Assembly: GCA_025738555.1 (NCBI GenBank)
Contig: JAOVFP010000006.1
Location: 4,464,001-4,528,000 of the forward strand
Origin: Cyathus striatus
Lineage: Eukaryota > Basidiomycota > Agaricomycetes > Agaricales > Nidulariaceae
DNA: 64,000 bases
Reading direction: 5' to 3'
The notes under the pieces: model-generated
Databases searched by the model: none
The model's input: only the letters and a program-made list of their open reading frames with translations
What the model was told of the DNA's origin: nothing
Position numbers and translations under genes: made by a program
Shown: piece after piece, positions 36,661-47,339 of the stretch
Layout of the letters: each line of letters opens with the position of its first letter
Position numbering within the stretch: the first letter of the stretch is position 1

Positions 36661-39600
36661 TTAAATGGAAGTAGGCTCCAAAACATCTGGCTTGAACCTC
36701 AAACGTGCAAGAAGGACCGAATCCCACTGTCCCGCATTGTTGGATATCTTGCTTGCGCAGACACGAGTAGCGTCAGCGCGATCCGTGTATGATGGTCCAG
36801 TATCCTCCTGCGCAAGTGAATCAGTTGTAAATGACCCCCACGGCTGGTCCTTCTTGGGAGATGTAAAAACGTTAAAGTGAGCCTGCGTAATGCGTTAGCA
36901 CCATCAAATACAGAAGAAGTAGATAACGTACATGGCCATCTGGATGACTATGGCTCACAAAAAGAGCGTAGTTGGGGGATTGCAATGTTCCAATGACTAT
37001 GAACAGTTAGCCTAAATCCCACCATAACACGATATACTTACCAAAAAAGAGATCCTCTTTCTGAATCTGATGCATCGCACCGAAAATTTGCATCACGGGG
37101 TCCACATGCGCCTTAAACCACCGCTTAGGAGCATCCAACGACTCGACATAACGATAGTCCGTCAGCTCAGTATACAAGACCGCGACCTTGTGTCCTGCTT
37201 TGAGAGGGAAAGACACTCTCCGAGAAACATTATGCCTGCAATATCGTCAGATAAAGCAACAACGAGTAAAAAGACAACGTACGAGGTAACGTCACCCTGC
37301 TTCTTGAACGTCAACCACCCAGCAATCTTGTCAACACCCCTCTGCGCTAACGTTCTACGGTCGACCTTCTGACTCCCCTTCTTGACAGTTCCATAGCCGT
37401 AAACCGACGGCAACGTCCGCACCCCAGGATGAGATGCAACATGTGGCGAGAACGCATTAAACAGCGTAACGAACGAGCCTTCAGGTTTGCTGAGGTACCC
37501 CACAGCGCCAAGCTCAACGAGGGTAGGTGACCAAAGAGGGAGCGTAACTAAACACGTGTCAGAGCATGACAAAGCGATAAGATAGAAACTTACGGGACTG
37601 ATGAAAAGGATGTTCCAACAACAACCTATACCTCCTCTCATTCCTCTGCATTGCCATCCTCTCATCATGCGGCACAGGGGACTGCCACCTCTGCAGCACC
37701 AGCCCATGATGCTCGTCACCTTCCTTCGGGGACTCTGGCATACTGTTTATCGTAGACGACCTACTAGTCTCGGTGGAGGAAGTATACACAGCAGGAACAG
37801 GCATCCCAGGTGCATCATTATTCGCCACCAGATCCTCACTATGCTCTCTTGTCACAGGCGGATTTACCGTCCAATGCTCATCAAATTCATGGAGAGAAGG
37901 CAACGGTCCAGGCCGCATATCAGGGGACGCATGAAGCGGATAATGCTCCTCCTCTGCGAGTTCTTGCAAGCCAGGCAACCGAGGCGACACCACCTCTTCC
38001 ACATTCAAGCCCGTGGTCTTCCTAAGTGCCTTGAGCTCCTGCACAATGATAGCAAATGGAGGACGGTCCTTCGGATCGCGAGCCCAGCACCGCCTAAGCA
38101 GGTCCTGCAAAGTAGGCGTATTGAACCGCGTAGCAGGCAGCGTAGGACGGGTGTTATCCTGCAACACGAACCTCCTAACCGCCTCGTCGTCCGAGAGCGG
38201 CCAAGGCATCTTGCCCATCGTAAGAATCTCGACGCACACAATAGCAAACGCATAAATGTCCATTTCAGCCGTCAGACGGATATTGCCAGACATAAGCTCC
38301 GGGGCTTGCCACCTCAACGTTCCATCTACACCAAATCAATCTCCATCCAAATGAAAACAAAGGAAAACATACGTGGCTTGCCCTTCCGCTCAACCGATAC
38401 GCTTCATTCTTCATCTCGCTCTGTCCGAAATCTGTAATAACACAGCGCAGCTTATCATCCACAAGCACATTCGCCGCCTACACAGCCTAATCAGCGCCCA
38501 TCCATACTTATCATAAACTATAAAACATACCTTCAAATCCCCATGCAGCACACCATTACTATGCAAATACTGCATACCCTTGGCAATCTCATGCATAAAG
38601 CGCCACAAATCCCACTCGCGCTGAACGTCCCCGCTCTCCATCCTAGCATTCCCACTAATCGTCCTCGTCCTCGACCCAGGACTCCCCCCTCTCCTCGCAG
38701 CACCAACCCCAGCATTCTGCCCGGAACTCCAGAGAGGAAACGTAGCCTGCCTCCCTCTCCCGGCAGACAACCTGGCATTATCAACAGGCATAATGCCACC
38801 ATTCCCCATCTCTGCCTCGACCCTCCTCAAATACTCCACCAAGCTCCCATTCTTCAAATACGGAGAGACGAAGAACCAAGGTGGATCTCCGGCCGTACTG
38901 CTCGCCCCGAAAAGCTCAAGGACATTTGGATGTTTAAGCGGTTTCCAAATCTCCACTTCGCGCTTGAAGAGGTCGTGTGGGGCAGATGCGTCAAGGACTT
39001 TGATAGCGACTGTCTTTCCCCTCCATGTACCGCGGTACACATCCGAGAAGAAACCCATTCCAATCTTAAAGTCCCGATCCACTTCGTACCTGCACCACAT
39101 CAATAAAGCAAAATCAAGAAAAGGATAAAAGCACATACCGGGTAATAGTCCAACTAGGCAAATCCCCCGTATCCATGCCCGCACCCCTACTCATCCTGCG
39201 CAGGGCATCAATACCAGTCTCCATAAACTCTCGATCAAGCGTATCCTTCTTCCTACTCCCACTCCCACTACTCGAGCTCGCAGAAGCAGAATCCAAAGTC
39301 TTACTCCTCTTGACACCATTCTGCTCCGTACTCCCCCGTCTCGTCAGACTCATCCTGCGAACCAACCCCGGCTTCTCCTCCACAGCACTGGCATCCTCAA
39401 TATCAAGTTCCCTCTCCTTCTCCCTTTCCTTTTCAAGGGCACGCTGAAGCGTCTTGACAGCCTCAACCATCTCACCCCTCCCAATCCCCATCGCATCAAC
39501 AACCTCCGCATCGCTCCCTTGCACGAGCATCCTCAGAAGGTCCCTCAAACTCTCCGTATCCCTCTCTAAATCTTCACTGTTCTGCAGGTGATGGTACTGC

Positions 39601-41620
39601 TGCAGCGCAGTTGTAATTTCCTCGAGAGATGTAGGCGAGTGCATAGGCACAGGGAACGAAGGGATAGGAAAAGCAGGGGAGGGGAGGGGCGTAGACGCCG
39701 GATGGGACCAATCCAGAATATCAAGTGGTGGTATAGCTGCAGTTGGCGAATCAAGCGTAAGATGCAGCGCATTTTCGCCTTCAGGAGCAGGAAGCATAAG
39801 AGGCTGCTTCATATGAATCGTATCCCCACTCCCATGCTGCTGCGCAATGAGATGCTCAAGGATAGCATGCGTATCTTTCTGTCTCTGCTTCTCACTTTCC
39901 TGCACCTGCTTCAGAATCCTAATTTGCACGGACAGCTATATCGACGTCAGCACATGGAAGAGAGGAGGGGAGGGGAGGACGTACGCCGAACATCCCAAGC
40001 GCATCGCGTAGATTGGTATCCAAGCCTGATATCTCTCGTAGAATCTCGTCTCGCTTGAGGTATCGCTTGAGAAGGGGACGACGGTTATTCTTTTGTAGAA
40101 ATTCTAGGACTTGTTTGTATGATCTGCGGGGAGGCGAGCACGAGCATGACCATGGGAGAGGGTTGGGAAAAGATGAGTACGAGATGAAATCAGTAAAACG
40201 CAATATCAACCAAAACAAAAGGAAAGACATACTCCTCCAACCGCTGAAGCGGCCCACTCAACTCTTCACTAACCACATCCCCCGCCTCCTTCACTTCCAA
40301 CCTCACACTGAGCAAAATATCAGCACAACGCTGTGCGAGACGCAGAGATGCCAGACGATTCATCTACGTTAACATAACGGATTAGCATCGCTTCTCAAAG
40401 GTAGAAAAAAACAAAGAAAAAAACGCACATCAACTTCCTCAACAGCGTTCCAAACATCCAATACCAACCTCGCCGCAGGCGCCAAGCCGGGCACAGGGAC
40501 CAAATCGAGAAATTCAACTCCAAGCTGGAGTGCTTCGCGTGTTAGATCTTTCAGAGTGCCGAGTGTTGATATTGCTGCTTTTAGAACGCGCTAGGTGTTT
40601 GGTTAGTATGTGTTGAGAAGAAGCAGGAAAGGATGAAACGAACCTTTCGAACATCAATCCAAACTTGCTCTTCTTCTTTCGTTAGGCCTCTTCTATGATG
40701 TCCACCCGTAACCACCGCCCCTCCCGAAGAACTGGCACCAGCACTAGTAGCACCCCACCAAGACCTAGGCGGAGCATTCGGCGGGGTATCAGTCCCATTC
40801 CTCTTATTCTTGCTGAGTGTTACACCCAACACTATATATCAAGTTTCAACACACGTTCCCCCAAAAAAAAACAAAGAAAGAGAAACATACCATAAAGAGG
40901 CTCCCTGCCCTTCTCCCCCTCCCTCTCCCTAGACGAACTCCGACTCCTACTGAAAGAACTAATCAACCCTTCCCCTGAAAGCGTCGACAAATCATCCGGC
41001 AACGAAATTCTACTTCCTCCTTCTTCTAAGCCTAAGGCAGTGGGTGAGGATACGGTAAGTGTTGGTGTAGACAGTCCCGTCTGCCCAGGCGACGAATGCA
41101 CCGTCCCCGTTCCTGTAGGAAGCGATCTCGTACTCTGCCCTGGTGCAGGAGACGAAAGAGAATGCATAACCGACACAGGACTCGAATGTGTACTCGCCGG
41201 ACCTGGAGTCCTGCCTCTAGCAGGCGAAACTGAAACACCCCTGGACATAGGTTTCTTCAAACTGGATACACTGAGTCCCCGCGGACGAGATTTAAACACA
41301 GGCTCCTCCCCGCTTGATGATGAACTTGTTGGGGATGCCTGCTGTGCTCCAGCATTGCTTGCGGTTGTGCCAGTGGGAGTGATAGGAAATGGGAGGTTTA
41401 ACCCAGATAACCGAGGCGAGGAGTTGGGATTGAGCGGGGAGGAGATTCGCACTGCCGCTGTTGGTGTCCCTGCGGAAGAGGAAGAAGAGGAAGAGTCCCG
41501 CGGGGAGAGGATGGGTGCTTTGGGTGGGGACGATGAAAGTGGTGGTGAGAGTTGGGAAGAGGTTGCTGAGGAGGACGGTGACGGCAATGGCAACGGCAAC
41601 GAATTAGGCGGTGTACTCAT
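36661..41620 (-). CDS. MLKL-NTD-like / TKL protein kinase with a conserved C-terminal domain, 13 exons (about 1428 aa)
   Basis: Exons read from 41620: 41620-40891, 40831-40644, 40590-40429, 40363-40233, 40123-39985, 39935-39139, 39089-38531, 38477-38373, about 38325-37594, 37547-37283, 37235-37042, 36996-36932, 36882-36661. All junctions but one keep frame. Residues 1-306 are Ser/Pro-rich and probably disordered. Residues 307-470 resemble the fungal MLKL_NTD four-helix domain (FLDLVPVPGLAPAARLVLDV, LRLAQRCADILLSVRLEVKEA, RRPLLKRYLKRDEILREISG). The kinase runs from about 717: glycine loop GMGFFSDV, VAIK (K746), HGDLKAAN in place of HRD, DFG at 918-920, then TLRWQAPELM. A Gly/Arg/Ser-rich insert sits before the catalytic loop. 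After the kinase comes a domain with LPSVYGYG, AHVDPVMQIFGAMHQIQKED and YALFVSHSHPDGH, which I recall only from basidiomycete proteins. The exon 8/9 junction is out of frame with the best sites (CAC|GTATGT, GTGTAG|AT). It is either an unusual splice or a frameshift. Confidence 0.82.
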
Positions 41621-41629
41621 CGTGTCACC

Positions 41630-43590
41630 CTAATCGATCGCGGCTCTGGGTAAATTGCTTCCGCCAAGTACTCCTATGTTTTTCGTCCCTTGAACTTGGT
41701 GTACGAGAATACTAGAACACGAAAAACACGATGAAGAGAGTGAGAGAAAGAGGTGAGGATAAACTTGGACGATAGAGCAAAAGTAGCGAAATGAACCAAC
41801 GGAATGAACTTTCTTTAGCTTCTCGTTAACCCCGCAACGTGGCACTTCAACTAGTGATGATCTTGATGTAGATGCTGATGTGATTGATTCTGAAGATGCG
41901 ATGAGAATGGGCGCTGTAAGCGCTAATCGATACCGGGGCTTTTTGAAGGGAAGGTAAGAAGAAGAGGGAGGGGAACGAGGTTTAAGACTGATGACGAACA
42001 TACCCCGCCCCCGGTGCACAGCACAACAGCACGACCCTGACTCGCCGACACTTTCCAAAAACAGCACTTCTTCACACCTTCACTTTAACAATCACAATTG
42101 CGTATCGCAAATGACTCGCATTCTACACCACCTCCGATATTGAACTACGTTCGGAACTTACACGCAAGGTAGACGAGGAAATGTATATAGAACAAACACG
42201 GAATGGAATCCATACATACGATCAACATAATGTAAAACACCAGAGAGACGGAGGGACACAGCCTATAAACATCCCTTTATCCTTATCCACCCAAGCTTAA
42301 GCATAACCTAACGAGCACCGGGTTGTATTTGTACATGACAGGCGCGCTAGAATAAAATAAGCTGCAAACTTAATGGAACCTCGTCGACCTCGGTCTTCTT
42401 TCCATTGTCCAGTACATGATACACAAGTGGAATCGTCAGCCCAACCAAGCTCCTGCGCGTCATCGAAGAACCGCCGAAGCACAAATCCTCTAAACGCCCA
42501 AAACAGCAGTCGTTCTATTTATAGTTTCATGGCTGACTCGACTCCGATTTTAACTCCGAGGTTGGAGTCAGGACTCGAGGCTCGATATCAATGTGTAAAT
42601 GGGTTTAAAAGGTATAATGTACAGGTTATTCTGCGCTTTCGTTTTGCGAAAGATGTTAACCTCGTGCTGTGAGCAGTAACTAAAGCAACCACCCAGTTGA
42701 ACTTGCAAGTCAATTCCGAGCTGCCGAGGAATATCATGTGAAAAGTTCGAGGACCGATCGTACCGTAAGTTATTTCCGTACAGTGACAAGTCAAGTTCCG
42801 ACTCGAGATGTTAAGCATTGAACATTCCTATTGGCATCCTACATATTCCGAATTCCGACCCCCAAATTACAATCCTTTCAAACACAGATTCCCTGAAGGA
42901 TGTACGGCCCGCACCAAAGTCCCGCGCGTTTAACAAGAACCAATAAATCAAATGATATTCGATGGGTGGATAAACAGAATCAACAACACGTTCCTCGAAT
43001 ATATCGTCATTGACAAAGCTGAGTGAGTAAGATACAGTGCACACTATCAAGTAGAAAACATATAATCATCTACTATTTCGATCAGATACGTTACATTCTC
43101 AGCAATCGGTAACCTATCACAATTCCGGTAGCTATAGATATACATATCATCTCAGGTATTTATAAAAACCACACTAATACAGCAATATTACTACTTATCG
43201 ACGAGCCCACTGTACACCACCACCGGCTCACAAAATCCCGACTCTCAACATCTTACAAAATGCGAAACCTTACATCCATACTAATTAAACTACGGTACTG
43301 CGCAGCTGAGTTCTGACTGTACCGACGCCGTTAATAACGGTGATACACCACCTCGGTATCACGTTAAACGCGCGTTCAACAGGAAACCTTAAGATTCCGA
43401 AATATCAAGTACGTGTTACAAGGAACAAAGATTTAGATGGGTTGAAATTTGGATGAACAGAATCAAAATCTGTTCGTACTTCTCTCATCGACGAGGCTGA
43501 GTAACGCAATCAATACTATAAGTGGGTAAAGACATGATCTACTCATCACACCCCGGGGGCCGGTAGACTATCTCAATTCCGTAACTATAA
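41630..43590. repeat. Upstream region of the kinase gene, duplicated upstream of its truncated copy
   Basis: It aligns with about 47340-48500 in the same orientation. Shared landmarks are CACCCCGCCC/TACCCCGCCC, CCTATAAACATCCCTTTATC, AGCACCGG.TTGTATTTGTAC and CATGTGAAAAGTTCGAGGACC. The duplication that made the second gene copy therefore included more than 1.5 kb of 5' flank, presumably with the promoter. Open frames here are short. Confidence 0.7.
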
Positions 43591-43599
43591 ATGTTTATA

Positions 43600-44650
43600 C
43601 TTTGGTGCAGAATGGTGGTGACATCCTGGCATATGAACACAAGCCAGCAGTATGGGAGTGCTGGATATTGTTATGACATGTTACATATTGATGAACTCGG
43701 CAGCAGGGGGAAGGCAAAATGTGTGCATTGATTGTGAAGGAAATAGGGAGGGGTAAATAGATGATGCAAGTGACCTAATACTGTAAAGCAATGGGAACTT
43801 CTAAATTTGAATCCAGGTAGATGCTGATTCCAATTTGAATTTAATATGCCAGCAGTTTGAAGGGATGAAAGAGGGATGTGTCCCAATGACAAGAATGATG
43901 AGGGGTTTGAAAAGGTAAGGCCACAGTGCAAACTTCATCCACAGAGTTACCATGGATGAGTTTGAGAGTCAAAGTCCAGGAAGATGGCCCTGTAGTGATA
44001 TCACCTACAAGTGCATGTACAGGAGAGGTCCAGGAAGCAAGTGTCATGCCAGTATATGTACATGTGAGGATAAACAAGAATAGAACACCATAGAACCCCC
44101 CTTGCAGTGGGCTCCACTTTGTAAAGGTGAAGATGCCCTCCTGGCGCCCGACCACTTGAACGGCGTCCCGAGGTTCACTTCATACCGCTGACAGACACTA
44201 CATCATACACCTCATCTCTCACTATGATCACTCATACAGCACAACTCATACTATACTTTACATACAAGTAGACGCTACACTGTCGCGACATATGGTACCC
44301 CATCACCGACAATAAACACATGATTGGAAAAAAAAAAAAAAAAAAAAAGGTGAAGATGACCCTGGCACCTAAACAAAGAAATAAAAGGCAAATCAGTTGA
44401 AGACTGTTCAACCTATGGCACTGGCATTCTAAGGTGTATGATAATGAAGCAACAATTCAAATCTGGTCTCAAGTTGGGGATAAATTTAGTGGGGTGTCAA
44501 TAAGCTAGATACAGGTTTTTATAGGAAGAAAATATAGTATGTTATTTATCTTGGATTAATTCTTAGATGTAAGTTAGGAGATTCTAAGCCGTAATGTAAA
44601 CATAAACTATTAAGAATAAGGGAGTAATGGTTCAAGATGGAAAAAAAATG
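43600..44650. other. CpG-poor insert between the two kinase-gene copies
   Basis: Composition switches from CpG-containing to AT-rich and CpG-poor DNA near 43600 and back near 44650, apart from the 210-bp CpG-rich retroposed piece inside it. This suggests an old inserted repeat. The open frame 43841-44155 (minus) has no recognisable motif and crosses the retroposon edge, so it is not called. Confidence 0.4.
44123..44358 (+). mobile_element. Retroposed poly(A) sequence with 13-bp target duplication (SINE or processed transcript end)
   Basis: AAAGGTGAAGATG occurs directly at 44123-44135 and 44346-44358. Between them is a 210-bp insert ending in AATAAA, then CACATGATTGG, then about 20 A residues. 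This is the signature of target-primed reverse transcription of a polyadenylated RNA. The body is CpG-rich, unlike its surroundings, so it is young. An open frame ends in TAG about 80 bp before the AATAAA. The source gene is not recognised. Confidence 0.8.
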
Positions 44651-44762
44651 AAAGAAACAGGAAATTCGGAATGGGAAGGCTCGCTACGACGCTAACTGCG
44701 CGACTGCGCGCTAGAATACTGTCACGTGATGTCGATAAGCAAACTCGAAGAATATCGAGTTT

Positions 44763-44791
44763 TGTAGTGCAGGCGAATCGCCTGCTCTACA
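44763..44791. repeat. Inverted repeat at the 3' breakpoint of the truncated kinase-gene copy
   Basis: Two 14-base arms (TGTAGTGCAGGCGA and TCGCCTGCTCTACA) pair with one mismatch around a single central base. Homology to the intact gene ends exactly here. Confidence 0.7.
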
Positions 44792-44821
44792 GCAGAAGCG
44801 GAATCCAAAGTCTTACTCCTC

Positions 44822-47331
44822 TTAAGTAACACCATTCTTCTCCGTACTTCCCTGTCTCGTCAGACTCATCCTCCTAACCAACCCCGGCTTCTCCTCGGCG
44901 ATAGCAGCATCCTTAATCTCAAGTTCCCTCTCCTTCTCCCTTTCCTTCTCGAGGGCGCGCTGAAGCGTCTTGACAGCCTCAACCATCTCCCCCGTCCCAA
45001 TTCCCATAGCATCAACAACCTCCACATCACTCCCCTGCACAAGCACCCTCAAAAGCTCCCGCAGACTCTCCGTGTCCCTCTCTAAATCTTCACTGTTCTG
45101 CAGGTAGTGGTACTGCTGCAGCGCCGTTGTAATTTCCTCCGGCGATACCGGTGAATGCATAGGCACAGGAAACGATGGGATAGGAAAAGCAGGTGTAGGG
45201 AGGGGTGTGGACACCGGATGAGACCAGTCTAGCATATCGAGTGGTGGTATAGCAGCAGTTGGCGAATCCAATGTGAGATGTAACGCATTCCCACTTTCAG
45301 GAGCAGGAAGCATAAATGGCTCCTTCGTATGAATCGTATCCCCATTCCCATGGTGCTGCGCAATGAGATGTTCAATGATAGCATGGGTATCTTTCTGTCT
45401 CTGCTTCTCACTTTCCTGCACTTGTTTCAGAATCCTAATTTGCACGGATAGCTGTGTAGATGTTAGCACATGGTAAGAATATAGTGGAGAGGGGGGGACG
45501 TACACCAAACATTCCAAGCGCATCGCGTAAATTGGTATCCAAGCCTGATATCTCTCGTAGAATCTCGTCCCGCTTGAGGTATCGCTTTAGCAAGGGGCGG
45601 CGGTTATTCTTTTGCAGGAACTCTAGGACTTGTTTGAATGATCTGGGGCGAGTGCGAGCACATTCATGAATGAAGGTTAAGAAGAACCAAAGGAATAACG
45701 AAGAACAAGTCAATAAAACATAATATCAAACAAAAACAAAAGAAACAACATACTGCTCCAGCCGCTGAAGCGGCCCACTCAACTCTTCACCAACCACATC
45801 CTCCGCCTCCTTCACTTCCAACCTCACACTCAGGAGGATATCAGCACAACGTTCTGCCAGACGTAGTGAGGCTAGACGATTCATCTATAGAGGTGAGTTA
45901 GTATTATGAATGATATGGTATGAGATAGAGGGAAGAGAAGTGAGAGGGGGAGAACGTTAAATGAAGGCGGGGGAGGAAGGTAGGTGAAGCGTAGATCGAC
46001 AGTCGGCGCGTCTTATTAACCGTAAATCCCTCCTCCCATCCCATCCCCCCTCGCACAAAAACCCCCTAAAAATGTAAAGAAACGCACATCAACTTCTAGA
46101 ACAGCGTTCCAAACATCCAACACCAACCTCGCCGCAGGCGCAAGACCAGGCACCGGAACCAAATCGAGAAACTCAACTCCAAGCTCGAGGGCTTCGCGTG
46201 TTAAGTCTTTTAGGGTGCCGAGTGTTGATATTGTTGCTTTTAGAACGCGCTAGGTGTTAGTCAGCATGGTGTAGGTGGAGGGGGAGAGGAGGGGAGGGGA
46301 GGAAGGGAAGGAAGGAGGACGGGAAGGAAGGAGGACGGGAAGGAAGGAGGACGGGAAGGAAGGAGGGGGGAAGGGAAGGAGAAAAACGAACCTTTCGAAC
46401 ATCAATCCAAACTTGCTCTTCTTCCTTTGTTAGGCCTCTTCTATGATGTCCCGCAACAACCGCCCCTCCCCCTCCCGCCGAACAACTGCCCCACCAAGAC
46501 CTAGGAGCAGCATTCGGTGGCGTATCCGTCCTATTCCTCGTCCGTGCAACAATACCTAACCCAACACACATCAACACCGTCACCACCAAAAAAAATGAAA
46601 GAAAGGAGGAACAGACCTTTAACAGGAGACACATCTTTACTCCCCCTCCCTCTCTTCCTAGACCGACTCCTACTCCTACTAAAAGAACTGATTAGCCCTT
46701 CCCTGGAAAACGTAGATAAATCATCCGGTAGGGATATTCTACTTCCTCCTTCTTCTAAGCCTCCCGTCTGCCGAGGCGACGAATGCCCCGCCCCCGTTCC
46801 AGTAGGAAGTGATCTTGTACTCTGCCATGGTGCAGGGCCAGGAGATGAAAACGAATGCACAATCGACGCTGGAGAACTATGCGTACTCGCAGGTGTCCTC
46901 CCCCTAGCAGGTGAAACCGAAACACCCCTCGACAAAGGTTTCTTCAAACTGGACAAACTCAACCTCTGGGGGCGAGATTTAAACACTTCTTCTGCGCTTG
47001 ATGAATTTGTCGGTGACGTCTGCTGTTCTCCTGCATTGCTTGTGCTTGCACCAGTTGGAGTAGTGGGAAATGCGAGGTTCAGCCCACTTGACCTCGGCGA
47101 CGAAGAGGAAGAGGAAGAATTGGGATTGAGCGGGGAGGAGATTCGCACCGCCGCTGTTGGAGTTCCTGATGTAGAGGAAGAGGAAGAAGAGTCGCGCAGT
47201 GAGAGAACGGGTGCTTTGGGTGGGGAAGATGAAAGTGGTGGTGGTGGTGGTGGTAGTGAAAGCGAGAAAGAGGATGGTGACGGCAATGGGAACGGCAACG
47301 AGTTAGGTAACAAGTTAGGTGGTGTACTCAT
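44822..47331 (-). CDS. Truncated duplicate: MLKL-NTD-like protein without the kinase
   Basis: Six exons: 47331-46617, 46555-46392, 46249-46088, 45884-45754, 45642-45504 and 45451-44822. All junctions keep frame, and exons 3, 4 and 5 (162, 131 and 139 bp) have the same lengths as in the intact copy. The product is about 646 aa: the Ser/Pro-rich N-terminal region, the MLKL_NTD-like helical part (FLDLVPVPGLAPAARLVLDV, RRPLLKRYLKRDEILREISG) and the linker with EVVDAMGIGTGEMVEAVKTL. Four extra bases in NGVT (intact copy NGVK) bring a TAA in frame at 44822-44824; homology ends 30 bp later, before the kinase. Because everything upstream of that stop is undisturbed and amino-acid changes are mild, the protein could be expressed as a stand-alone helical domain. 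The alternative is a young pseudogene. Confidence 0.65.
46276..46380. repeat. 16-bp minisatellite in an intron
   Basis: GGAAGGAAGGAGGACG is repeated about four times inside intron 2 of the truncated gene (46250-46391). The same intron in the intact copy is only 53 bp. Confidence 0.85.
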
Positions 47332-47339
47332 CGTGTCCC

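Noticed and set aside
37601..39128. Plus-strand frames of up to 278 codons opposite the kinase gene
   Set aside because: Antisense of well-supported kinase exons; Arg/His-rich and without motifs.
41040..41633. Plus-strand 197-codon frame, and the similar 46517-47353 frame
   Set aside because: Antisense to the Ser/Pro-rich exon 1 of the two kinase-gene copies; presence in both copies only reflects the duplication.
43841..44155. 104-codon minus-strand frame
   Set aside because: It crosses the edge of the retroposed insert, so its start part is not ancestral coding sequence.
44763..44791. Transcription terminator
   Set aside because: Hairpin without relation to a gene end; nuclear fungal genes do not use such terminators.
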